A stretch of DNA of 5,012 nt from JAAYZQ01 sp034428935 (lineage in GTDB: Bacteria; Chloroflexota; Anaerolineae; JAAYZQ01), in the NCBI GenBank assembly GCA_034428935.1, contig DAOUHB010000072.1, positions 1-5,012 of the forward strand. The letters are read 5' to 3'. The position numbers were made by a program, and so were the translations under genes. Positions 1 through 5,012 of this stretch are shown here, piece after piece (position 1 is the first letter of the stretch; each line of letters opens with the position of its first letter). The notes beneath the pieces were generated by a model that saw nothing but the letters and a program-made list of their open reading frames with translations, ran no database searches and was not told the DNA's origin.

Positions 1-1
1 T

Positions 2-73
2 GGCGCTCCCCAGCTGCGACAGCCTGGAGCTGGCACTGACCAGTTTGAAATTGTGCCTGGTGACGACCTGTAA
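2..73 (+). CDS. Possible C-terminal end of a plus-strand gene entering from the left edge
   Basis: Plus-strand frame 2 is open from the window edge for 23 codons and ends with TAA at 71-73. The tail reads ...QPGAGTDQFEIVPGDDL, which has the balanced, acidic composition of a real protein end, unlike the Arg/Pro-rich shadow frames elsewhere. Only about half its codons end in G or C, much lower than the amidase gene, which could mean a different origin or simply that it is non-coding. The product cannot be recognised. If real, it converges on the amidase gene with a 155-base spacer. Confidence 0.3.
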   Translation, partial: GAPQLRQPGAGTDQFEIVPGDDL

Positions 74-142
74 GGTCAATCGACGTCGAAAGCATCCCAG
101 TACCTATCAACTACTGCTGAATGTGCCTTAACTTGATGCATA

Positions 143-162
143 TAGGGCAAGCCCTGCCCCTA
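143..162. repeat. Second imperfect inverted repeat in the spacer
   Basis: TAGGGCA (143-149) and TGCCCCTA (155-162) pair over 7 bp with a single bulged G and a 5-base loop. With the hairpin at 190-210 it gives two G/C-rich hairpins sharing the GGGCA core. Short GGGGC-cored palindromes of this kind are, from memory, scattered through Chloroflexota intergenic regions, so this could be a degenerate REP-type element; that link is a recollection I cannot check here. Confidence 0.4.
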
Positions 163-189
163 CCATGCATGCGGCACCCCACCCCGCAG

Positions 190-210
190 GGGCAACCCTC
201 GCGGTTGCCC
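190..210 (-). terminator. Candidate terminator hairpin directly after the amidase gene
   Basis: GGGCAACC (190-197) and GGTTGCCC (203-210) form a perfect 8 bp stem with a 5-base loop. It begins 18 bases past the stop codon in the direction of transcription. No T-run follows on the minus strand (the next bases are CTGCGGGG), so it is not a classical intrinsic terminator. It may still halt transcription, protect the 3' end, or be part of an intergenic repeat. Confidence 0.4.
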
Positions 211-225
211 GGGGCGCGGTTGCCC
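201..225. repeat. Direct repeat of GCGGTTGCCC (201-210 and 216-225)
   Basis: Two identical 10-base copies lie 15 bases apart between the stop codon (229) and the hairpin loop. Either copy can pair with the single complementary arm GGGCAACC at 190-197, so two mutually exclusive stems can form in the transcript's 3' end. Confidence 0.6.
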
Positions 226-228
226 AGC

Positions 229-3200
229 CTACCGGTACAACAGCGGCACATGGAGACCGTAGGGCGCGCAGCCGGGCACGGGCAGCCGGAGCCGGGCCAC
301 GGCGCCGGCCGTGACCTGCACGGGCAGGCGGACGCTCGTGGCCGGCGGGTCGACCTGGACGGCGAGCGTGTACTCGCCCGGCGGCAGGTCCACGGCGCCG
401 AACCAGCCCCCGCCGTCGACGGCCAGGGCCCGTGTCTCGGGGCCTTCGAGGACCAGCCGCAGGCCGGCGGCCCTCGTGCATGCTTCCAGGCCCACCAACT
501 GGCCCAGGAGGTGCCCGCGGGCCGGCGCCGCCTTCCAGGCCAGGGCCGGCGGCGGAGCCCACTGGTCCAGGACCCCCTCCACGAGGGCGTTCGCCAGCTC
601 CCGGCCCGTTGCCGGCACGCTGGCGGGCGAGGCATAGCTGTAGCCGCAGGCGCCCAGGGCCCGGTAGCCGGCGCCAGAAGGCTGCCGCACGAGCTGCCAT
701 TGGGCCACGCTGCCCTCCAGCGTGTTCTTGTACAGGCCGGTGCCCACCACCACGCCGCGGCCGTATTGGTGGTCCTTCTGCCAGGTGATCCACGCTTGAA
801 GGTCGGCCGCCTCCGTCTCCGCGTCGCGGTAGGTCATGGGCAGCCCCAGGTCCAGGATCCCCTCCTCCAGCCAGGCGCGCCAGTCCTGGAGGTGGGCCGC
901 GTAGGGCGTCGACGCCTGCCACGTGGCCAGGCTGGTGGGCGCCGCCCCGGCCGCCGACAGGGCAACGCTCACCTGCACGCCGGGGTCCGCCGCCGTGGCC
1001 GCCAGGTAGAGCCGGCGCAGGAGGGCAGCCACCTGGTCGCGCCGCCACTGCAGCCAGGCGGCGTCTCCGGGGGAGGGGACGTCGTCGCGGCCGGTGTCGG
1101 CCTGGAAGCGGGCCAGGGCCGTGGGGTTGTAGCCCCAGTCCTGCCCCGGATACCGCAGGCGGTCCAGGTGGATGCCGTCCAGGTCGTAGCCCGCTTGCAG
1201 CTCGGCCACCACGGCCGCCAGGTAGTCGGCCACGGCCGGGTGGCCCGGATCGAGATAGGACACGCCCTCGGCGTCGATGGACCCGCCGTCGCTGACCATG
1301 AGCCAGTAGTCGTCGCCCGTGGCACCCGGGCCGTGGAGGTTGTAGACGTGGCCGGGCGCCGCCGGGGGAGCGCTGCCGCCCCAGATGGCCAGGGCCGGCA
1401 GCCAGGCATGGACCTCCAGGCCGGCGGCGTGGGCCCGCGCCACCAGGTGGGCCAGGGCGTCAAAGCCGGGCAGGGCGTCGGGCGCCCAGGGATCGATGCC
1501 GGAGGGATAGTAGGTGTCGCCCCGGCGCCGCACCTGGACGACCAGCGCGTTCAGGTTGCCCGCCCGCGCCGTCTCGACCAGCTCGTCGATCTCTTGCGGC
1601 GTCTTGAACCCGGGGTGGTAGGCGTCTACCCACAGGCCGCGGAACTCGGCGGGGCCGGGAGACCCCTGGCTGCGCACGGTGACGTCGTCCACGAAAAAGG
1701 CCGTGCCCTGCGAGGCGGCGCGCAGGACCACCTGCACCGCCTGCCCGGCAAAGGGCGATAGGTCGAACTCGGCCCTCTGCCAGGCCCCCGGTGCCGAGCC
1801 GGCGCTCAGGGTGAGGGCCGTGGCGCGCAGGTTGCCCGCCAGGTCATAGATGCCCACCGCCAGGCTGTCGCCCGGGGCGGCGCCGGCCCCCGGCTCTACC
1901 CGCCAGGCCAGGCTAAGGGTGACGGCCGGCTCGCCGGCGGGCAGGGCCACGGTTTGGGCCAGGGCCGCCTGCGAGGCCACCCCGGCCTGGTATCCCCCCA
2001 ACCAGGCCACCCAGTCGCCATCGTGGGGCTCGACGCCGGCGGGCAGCGCATCCCGCGAGGCCAGGACCGGCAGGCCGGGGGCAGCATCGGCCGTCCAGGC
2101 TGCCTGGGCGAGCCCGCCTTCAAAGCCGGGGTTGATGAGGCGCTCGACGCCAGGCGCCGCCGGCGGCGCGCCCAGGAGATAATGGGCGGCCTGGCAGACG
2201 AGGGCGTCCCTCGTCGCCGGGTCTGCCACGGTCTCCAGGGGGAACCCGGCGTACACCAGGCGGTAGTCGCCGTCGTAGGCAATGGCCGCGGCCCCGGCCT
2301 CACCCCCCACGTAGCTCAGCACCTCTCGCGCGCCCGGGCCAGGGGCCAGCAGATCGGCGCTGGCGGCGTCATAACCCCCGTCGAACCGGCCGGCCAGCCC
2401 TTCGAAGGAGGTCCCGCCCGTGCCGCGAAACTCGTAGGTGCCCGCGCTGTCGCCCGCGTAGCCGGCCCGCAAGTAGCCGGCAAAGAACCCTGGATCGCGG
2501 CCCCGCTCCACCAGGTCGTAGCCGATCTCGGCACCCGACAGGAGCAGCCCCCCGCCATCGTCGAGATAGGCGGCCAGCAGCGCGCACTGGGCGCCGTCCA
2601 GCGACGCGTCGGCCGTCGAGTCCTCGCCCGTGAACCAGTCCAGGGCATCGTAGGCGCTCAGGGCCACGTCGCCGGCCGTCACCGCCTCGTCCAGGGCGCC
2701 GTCAAAGGCCAGGTCGCAGGCGTGGAGGGCCTGGCCGTGCTCCACGGCATAGCTGTAGCTGTTCATCTGCTCCAGGAACATGCGCTTCACGATGGGATCG
2801 GGATAGATCGCGATCCGTTCGGGAATCATGGCCGCCTGGTCCAGCCGGTCAAAGCCGTCCACGACCAGGAGCGGCGCCCCCTCGGTCCCCGCCGGGGTGC
2901 GGGCCGCCACCACCGCCGTCGGGAACGACTCGCCGCCGGCGTTGAGGGCGGTGACGCGGAAAAAGTGCAGCGAGCCGGGCGACAGGTCCTCGAAGGCCAG
3001 GCTCGTGGCCGTCGTCTCGCGCCCGTTGTCAAAGGCGCGGCCGTTGGCGCTGTGATAGACCTTGTAGCCCGCCGCCGCGTCGCCCACCAGGCCGTCGCAG
3101 CAGGGTGGCGGCGCCCAGGAGAGGGTCACCTGCCCGGGGGATGTGTTGCGGGCCACCAGGCGCCCGGGCGGTTCCGGCGCGAGCTGGGCCGGCTGGCCGT

Positions 3201-4935
3201 CACGGGCGGCAAAGTAGCGGACGATGCCCTGGGCCACGGCCCGGGCGGCCACCTGCCGGAAGATCGGCTCGCGGAGGTCGTCGGCGTCGCCCGGGTCGTC
3301 GCTGTCGTGAAAGGCCACCTCCAGCAGCACACCGGGAATGGCCGACAGCTCCCGCAGCTCGCCGAAATCGGCGGCCTTCTGGCCCCGATCCCGCCACTCC
3401 GGGTCCCAGCCCGCCCGCAGGTCGGCGATGAGCTCGGCGTGGATCCAATCCTGGAGCTGGGCGCTGCCCGGCGTCGGCTCGCTGACGTGGATATAGCTCT
3501 CCGAGCCGGTGCCGCCGCCGGCGTTGGTGTGCCACGAGATGAAGACGGCGTTCTGCGCCTCGCCCGGATAGCCCCTGGCCGTCTCCCACTCGGCATAGAG
3601 GGGCCGGGCGGTGACGTCGTTGGGCACCACCTCGGGCGGCGCGCCCTGGTAGCGGGCCCAGTAGGTGGCCTGCTCCTCCCAGCGCGGCCGGCCGCTGGTG
3701 CCTCCCCCCACGGCGATGCTGCCCATGCCGCCCCCAAAGCGCACGGCGTCGGCGATGACGGCCTGCCCCGTCTCGTCCGAAGCGTTGATCAGGGTCACGG
3801 CGCCGGCCGTGCCGGACTCGAAATAGTACTCGCCCAGGTAGCGCCAGGTACGGCCGTGCACCTCCTGCGACAGGCGCACCTCGGTCACACCGCCGGCGTG
3901 TTGCACCTGGTAGCGGGCGTCAAAGGGCCGGTTGGCCCCTTCCAGGTACCAGGCCCACACGGCGTACCAGTCCGCCCGGGGCAGGTCCGGCCGCCAGGTG
4001 GCGGTCGAGGTCTGGCTGCTGTAGGTGCTCGCCCAGCGATAGGTGCCGCCGTTGTAGCCCGGGGTGCTGCTCACCGCCCACGAACCGGTCTCACTGTAGG
4101 CTGGGGAGCCGGCGTCATTGTCGACGATCACCTCGGCCTGGCTCATGGCCCGCTCGCGGACCAGCCAGACGTCGGCGCCGGCGTTCCACAGGTAGCGCGC
4201 CAGGTAATAGTTGACCGCCTCGGCGTTGGACAGGTCCTCCACCAGGCCATAGTTGTTGCCACGCTGGGTCGTCCAGCGGTTGAGCGTGGCGCTCCAATAC
4301 CAGCCGTGCCCCCCGCTGAGCCAGACCGTCTTGCCCGTGAGGGCACCCCGGGGCCGGCCCTGGCCGCCGGCGGGCGGCTGGCCGGCCGCTTCCAGGGCAG
4401 GGGCCGCCCGGGCGGGCAGCGGCTCGCCGTTTTCGGGCAGGGAGGGGGCGGGAACCTCCGACCGCGGGAAAAAGGACGACAGGGGCAGCCAGGCGCCGCC
4501 CTCGTCGGCGGCCCGCACCTGGACGCGGTGCAGGCCCAGGGGATGGAGCGTCTTGACGACCTGCTCGACAATGGCGTCGCTGCCGGCGGCCTCCAGCTCG
4601 CCCCGCAGGAAGGTAAGGGGCAGGCGCAGGTCGACGGTTGCCTCCTCGCCATCGACCGCCACGGCGGCCAGCTCGGCGCCGGCGGGCAGGGCCGACGCCA
4701 GGCCGGCGTCCCGCTCGGCGGGGCTCGGGCCGGCCAGCAGCGCGCGGAGGGCGGCCTCGGCATCGGCCCCGGCCGCCCCGCGCAGGGCCAGCGGCCGCTC
4801 GACGGCCACGGCCTGCCCATCGCGGTAGTAGTAGAGGGTCAGCCCCGGCTGCTCCTGGGCAGCCGCCGGCACGCCCAGGAGGACCATCAGCCCTACCAGA
4901 ACGGGCAGCATCACGCCGCTCACGCGGTTTGTCAC
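229..4935 (-). CDS. Secreted multi-domain N-acetylmuramoyl-L-alanine amidase fused to a GHL10 family glycosyl hydrolase-like domain
   Basis: Predicted exported cell-wall hydrolase of 1568 residues, far longer than a simple Amidase_3 enzyme. Domain order by residue: Sec signal peptide 1-26; GerMN 31-157; Pro/Ala-rich linker 160-199; zinc amidase (Amidase_3) 200-578, split by a golvesin-like insertion at about 268-403; fibronectin III 585-681; Rossmann/glutamine-amidotransferase-like module 687-922; jelly-roll module 930-1089; GHL10 glycosidase-like barrel 1096-1459; Ig/carboxypeptidase-regulatory-like tail 1472-1553. The amidase would cleave the MurNAc-L-Ala bond outside the membrane; the GHL10 part may cut glycan strands. 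The start is GTG at 4935: an in-frame TGA lies two codons upstream (4939-4941), so no earlier start exists, and later candidates (GTG codon 5, GTG codon 8, ATG codon 9) would lose Arg4 of the signal peptide. There is no lipobox Cys and no C-terminal anchor. The gene appears to be monocistronic within the window. The reading frame and amidase identity are secure; the substrate of the C-terminal half is inferred. Confidence 0.95.
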   Translation of the reverse strand: MTNRVSGVMLPVLVGLMVLLGVPAAAQEQPGLTLYYYRDGQAVAVERPLALRGAAGADAEAALRALLAGPSPAERDAGLASALPAGAELAAVAVDGEEATVDLRLPLTFLRGELEAAGSDAIVEQVVKTLHPLGLHRVQVRAADEGGAWLPLSSFFPRSEVPAPSLPENGEPLPARAAPALEAAGQPPAGGQGRPRGALTGKTVWLSGGHGWYWSATLNRWTTQRGNNYGLVEDLSNAEAVNYYLARYLWNAGADVWLVRERAMSQAEVIVDNDAGSPAYSETGSWAVSSTPGYNGGTYRWASTYSSQTSTATWRPDLPRADWYAVWAWYLEGANRPFDARYQVQHAGGVTEVRLSQEVHGRTWRYLGEYYFESGTAGAVTLINASDETGQAVIADAVRFGGGMGSIAVGGGTSGRPRWEEQATYWARYQGAPPEVVPNDVTARPLYAEWETARGYPGEAQNAVFISWHTNAGGGTGSESYIHVSEPTPGSAQLQDWIHAELIADLRAGWDPEWRDRGQKAADFGELRELSAIPGVLLEVAFHDSDDPGDADDLREPIFRQVAARAVAQGIVRYFAARDGQPAQLAPEPPGRLVARNTSPGQVTLSWAPPPCCDGLVGDAAAGYKVYHSANGRAFDNGRETTATSLAFEDLSPGSLHFFRVTALNAGGESFPTAVVAARTPAGTEGAPLLVVDGFDRLDQAAMIPERIAIYPDPIVKRMFLEQMNSYSYAVEHGQALHACDLAFDGALDEAVTAGDVALSAYDALDWFTGEDSTADASLDGAQCALLAAYLDDGGGLLLSGAEIGYDLVERGRDPGFFAGYLRAGYAGDSAGTYEFRGTGGTSFEGLAGRFDGGYDAASADLLAPGPGAREVLSYVGGEAGAAAIAYDGDYRLVYAGFPLETVADPATRDALVCQAAHYLLGAPPAAPGVERLINPGFEGGLAQAAWTADAAPGLPVLASRDALPAGVEPHDGDWVAWLGGYQAGVASQAALAQTVALPAGEPAVTLSLAWRVEPGAGAAPGDSLAVGIYDLAGNLRATALTLSAGSAPGAWQRAEFDLSPFAGQAVQVVLRAASQGTAFFVDDVTVRSQGSPGPAEFRGLWVDAYHPGFKTPQEIDELVETARAGNLNALVVQVRRRGDTYYPSGIDPWAPDALPGFDALAHLVARAHAAGLEVHAWLPALAIWGGSAPPAAPGHVYNLHGPGATGDDYWLMVSDGGSIDAEGVSYLDPGHPAVADYLAAVVAELQAGYDLDGIHLDRLRYPGQDWGYNPTALARFQADTGRDDVPSPGDAAWLQWRRDQVAALLRRLYLAATAADPGVQVSVALSAAGAAPTSLATWQASTPYAAHLQDWRAWLEEGILDLGLPMTYRDAETEAADLQAWITWQKDHQYGRGVVVGTGLYKNTLEGSVAQWQLVRQPSGAGYRALGACGYSYASPASVPATGRELANALVEGVLDQWAPPPALAWKAAPARGHLLGQLVGLEACTRAAGLRLVLEGPETRALAVDGGGWFGAVDLPPGEYTLAVQVDPPATSVRLPVQVTAGAVARLRLPVPGCAPYGLHVPLLYR
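277..522 (-). other. C-terminal carboxypeptidase-regulatory / Ig-like module (residues 1472-1553)
   Basis: The tail runs ARGHLLGQLVGLEACTRAAG, then LRLVLEGPETRALAVDGGGWFGAVDLPPGEYTLAV. The pattern 'GxLxGxV...AGxxLxLxG...TDGxGxFxxxdLpPGxYxL' is characteristic of transthyretin-like regulatory domains (CarboxypepD_reg type). Such domains are stability or binding appendages on secreted enzymes. The protein then ends with a short PVPGCAPYGLHVPLLYR, with no LPxTG, T9SS or membrane-anchor signal. Confidence 0.65.
559..1650 (-). other. GHL10 (YngK/DigH-like) glycosyl hydrolase-like domain (residues 1096-1459)
   Basis: This begins with AEFRGLWVDAYH, the family's 'ExRGvWv' start. It then has LNALVVQVRRRGDTYYPSG (family 'vQVRprGDAlYpS'), AHAAGLEVHAWLP, YLDPGHPAVADYL, YDLDGIHLDRLRYPG with Asp1253 and Asp1258, LGLPMTYRD and finally GACGYSYAS. 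These are the ordered strand motifs of the GHL10 TIM barrel. E. coli DigH (YddW), of this family, hydrolyses peptidoglycan glycan strands lacking stem peptides. Two departures are noted: the second Asp of the common HxDD(Y) motif is Arg1259, and the Asn of 'HAWLNP' is Pro1180. Similar changes may occur in other family branches, so activity is likely but unproven. Confidence 0.82.
1669..2148 (-). other. Jelly-roll / CBM-like beta-sandwich module (residues 930-1089)
   Basis: The module opens with LINPGFEGG and an aromatic WTAD, and contains HDGDWVAWLGG, an alternating strand VTLSLAWRVEP, SLAVGIYD, WQRAEFDLSPFAG and VQVVLRAAS, ending TAFFVDDVTVRS. The 'NPGFE...W' start and 'FxVDDVxV' end are hallmarks of CBM4/9-like and MAM-like jelly rolls. 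It probably binds glycan and leads directly into the GHL10 barrel. The exact family and ligand cannot be fixed by eye. Confidence 0.7.
2170..2877 (-). other. Rossmann / glutamine-amidotransferase-like module without a visible nucleophile (residues 687-922)
   Basis: This region begins PLLVVDGFDRLD and contains YDALDWFTGEDST, then an alpha/beta pattern ALLAAYLDDGGGLLLSGAEIGYDL, and ends near VYAGFPLETV and a final helix. From memory, similar 'VVxGFDR...GGxLxxSGxExxxDL' modules recur in long secreted amidases next to FN3 domains. It resembles a ThuA/class I amidotransferase-like fold, but the expected GxCxG nucleophile position reads LLSGAEI, so it is probably not an enzyme. Cys740, Cys784 and Cys914 lie in this module. 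The function is not known to me. Confidence 0.55.
2893..3183 (-). other. Fibronectin type III domain (residues 585-681)
   Basis: The stretch from PEPPGRLVARN through VTLSWAPP, GYKVYHSANG and LSPGSLHFFRVTALNAGGES to VVAARTP has the Trp, Tyr and 'FRVTALNxxGES' signposts of an FN3 module. An unusual vicinal Cys612-Cys613 pair sits in the loop after the Trp strand. It probably acts as a spacer or adhesion module between the amidase and the downstream Rossmann-like module. Confidence 0.85.
3202..4338 (-). other. Amidase_3 zinc-dependent N-acetylmuramoyl-L-alanine amidase domain (residues 200-578, split)
   Basis: The catalytic core is in two pieces. The first (about 200-267) holds the first zinc ligand His210 in VWLSGGHGW and Glu233 in VEDLSNAEAVNYYLA, which matches the family's E-x-x-x-N helix start. 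The second (about 404-578) holds His469 in VFISWHTNAGG, equivalent to the usual 'SIHAN' motif, and Glu539 in IPGVLLEVAFHDS, equivalent to the catalytic Glu of 'LVExGFxSN'. All four positions needed for zinc binding and catalysis are therefore present, so the enzyme should be active. The family hydrolyses the amide bond between MurNAc and L-Ala of the stem peptide. The usual GFxSN ending is changed to AFHDS, seen in some longer secreted relatives. Confidence 0.88.
3727..4134 (-). other. Golvesin C-terminal-like (xanthan-lyase CBD-like) domain inserted inside the amidase (residues 268-403)
   Basis: Residues 268-403 show the typical golvesin pattern. They start at VIVDNDAG and GSWAVSSTPGY, continue through YRWAS and an ATWRPDLPRADWYAVWAWY strand pair, then YQVQHAGG, SQEV, WRYLGEYYFESG and VTLIN, and end with VIADAVRFGGG. 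It sits between amidase ligands Glu233 and His469, so the sequence must fold as a separate beta-sandwich looped out of the catalytic domain. The family is thought to bind carbohydrate or the cell surface; the ligand here is unknown. Confidence 0.8.
4465..4845 (-). other. GerMN domain (residues 31-157)
   Basis: Residues 31-157 read like the GerMN fold found in GerM and LpqB. They open with a strand LTLYYYRDGQAV, followed by a helix with AALRALLAGPSPAE (the family's 'ALxxLLxGPs' signature), then LPAGAEL and a hydrophobic strand EATVDLRLPL, then a second helix and the VQVRA strand. In other bacteria GerMN modules occur in sporulation, lipoprotein and cell-envelope proteins and probably mediate protein or envelope contacts. 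No catalytic role is expected. Its presence does not imply that this organism sporulates. Confidence 0.8.
4858..4935 (-). other. Sec signal peptide (residues 1-26)
   Basis: The N-terminus has one basic residue (Arg4), then a hydrophobic stretch of about 15 residues (MLPVLVGLMVLLGV), then an Ala-Ala-Ala site followed by Gln-Glu, which fits signal peptidase I cleavage after residue 26. There is no twin-arginine motif and no lipobox cysteine, so export by Sec and release from the membrane is the simplest reading. Confidence 0.85.
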
Positions 4936-4941
4936 GGTTCA

Positions 4942-4946
4942 CCCTC
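4942..4946 (-). promoter_or_regulatory. Shine-Dalgarno-like ribosome binding site for the GTG start
   Basis: On the minus strand GAGGG lies 6 bases upstream of the GTG at 4935, within GAGGGTGA, which matches much of the anti-SD complement. A GTG at 4942 in another frame overlaps this motif, but it opens an arginine-rich shadow reading frame and is rejected. The in-frame TGA just upstream together with this site supports GTG 4935 as the start. Confidence 0.55.
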
Positions 4947-4976
4947 GACCCAGCGTAACCCCTTGGGTAGGGCCCG

Positions 4977-5005
4977 AGTGTACAACAAGACGGTTGGTTT
5001 GTCCA
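4977..5005 (-). promoter_or_regulatory. Candidate sigma-70-type promoter of the amidase gene
   Basis: Reading the minus strand, TGGACA (5000-5005; 5 of 6 to TTGACA) is followed after exactly 17 bases by TACACT (4977-4982; 4 of 6 to TATAAT). This predicts a transcript start near 4970 and a leader of about 35 bases. The 5012 edge is only 7 bases beyond the -35 box, so upstream elements cannot be judged. In DNA this GC-rich, such a match is suggestive, not proven. Confidence 0.4.
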
Positions 5006-5012
5006 GGCAACG

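Larger units (their letters stand above)
74..228. other. Convergent intergenic spacer
   Basis: No convincing coding frame crosses this stretch. Bases 74-145 are clearly richer in A/T than the rest of the window. Bases 143-225 hold the two hairpins and the GCGGTTGCCC direct repeat. ATGCAT occurs at 136-141 and CATGCATG at 164-171. No tRNA-like cloverleaf or promoter was seen. Confidence 0.6.

Noticed and set aside
1..120. Minus-strand reading across the left edge
   Set aside because: The open frames there have no good start or ribosome binding site and no protein-like composition; the plus-strand frame ending at 73 looks better.
147..188. Possible G-quadruplex on the minus strand (runs GGGG, GGGG, GGGG, GGG)
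   Set aside because: The middle loop is about 16 bases, too long for a canonical intrastrand quadruplex; the G-runs are better explained by the inverted repeats.
128..1048. 306-codon minus-strand frame overlapping the 3' part of the large gene
   Set aside because: Low-complexity Gly/Arg/Pro translation; out of frame with the domain-bearing gene.
121..1761. 546-codon open frame on the plus strand, antisense to the GHL10 half
   Set aside because: Its translation is dominated by Arg, Gly, Ala, Pro and His with no recognisable domain, as expected from the antisense of a GC-biased gene. The minus strand here encodes clear GHL10 and jelly-roll motifs.
4115..4942. Minus-strand frame starting with GTG at 4942
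   Set aside because: The product is an Arg/Gly/Pro-rich shadow of the amidase gene in another frame, with no signal peptide or domain.

Overview
The window is dominated by one very large minus-strand gene (229-4935, about 94% of the sequence). It encodes a 1568-residue exported, multi-domain protein that appears to be a peptidoglycan (cell-wall) degrading or remodelling enzyme. The DNA is very GC-rich, and the gene shows strong GC bias at third codon positions. The domain set (GerMN, Amidase_3 interrupted by a golvesin-like domain, FN3, a Rossmann-like module, a jelly-roll module, GHL10 and an Ig-like tail), a Sec signal peptide and GTG initiation suggest a GC-rich bacterium. My best guess is a Chloroflexota lineage (Anaerolineae/Caldilineae type), from general resemblance only. 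No rRNA or phylogenetic marker is present to confirm it.

Layout, left to right: 2-73 may be the last 23 codons of a plus-strand gene that enters from the left edge. Bases 74-228 are a non-coding, partly less GC-rich convergent spacer. It carries two hairpin-forming inverted repeats (143-162 and 190-210) and a directly repeated GCGGTTGCCC (201-210, 216-225), which could act as terminators or belong to an intergenic palindromic repeat. The large gene runs leftward from 4935 to 229. Upstream of it, at 4936-5012, are a Shine-Dalgarno-like GAGGG and a plausible sigma-70-type promoter (-35 at 5000-5005, -10 at 4977-4982, spacing 17).

How it may work: the N-terminal half holds a zinc amidase with all four expected catalytic or metal-binding positions, which would strip stem peptides from MurNAc. 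The C-terminal half holds a GHL10 glycosidase-like barrel. The E. coli member of this family, DigH (YddW), cuts glycan strands that have already lost their stem peptides. The two catalytic modules could therefore act in sequence on one substrate, with the golvesin, FN3, jelly-roll and Ig-like modules serving as binding or spacing units. This coupling is inferred from domain content and is the most interesting point in the window. I saw no CRISPR array, tRNA, rRNA or transposase.
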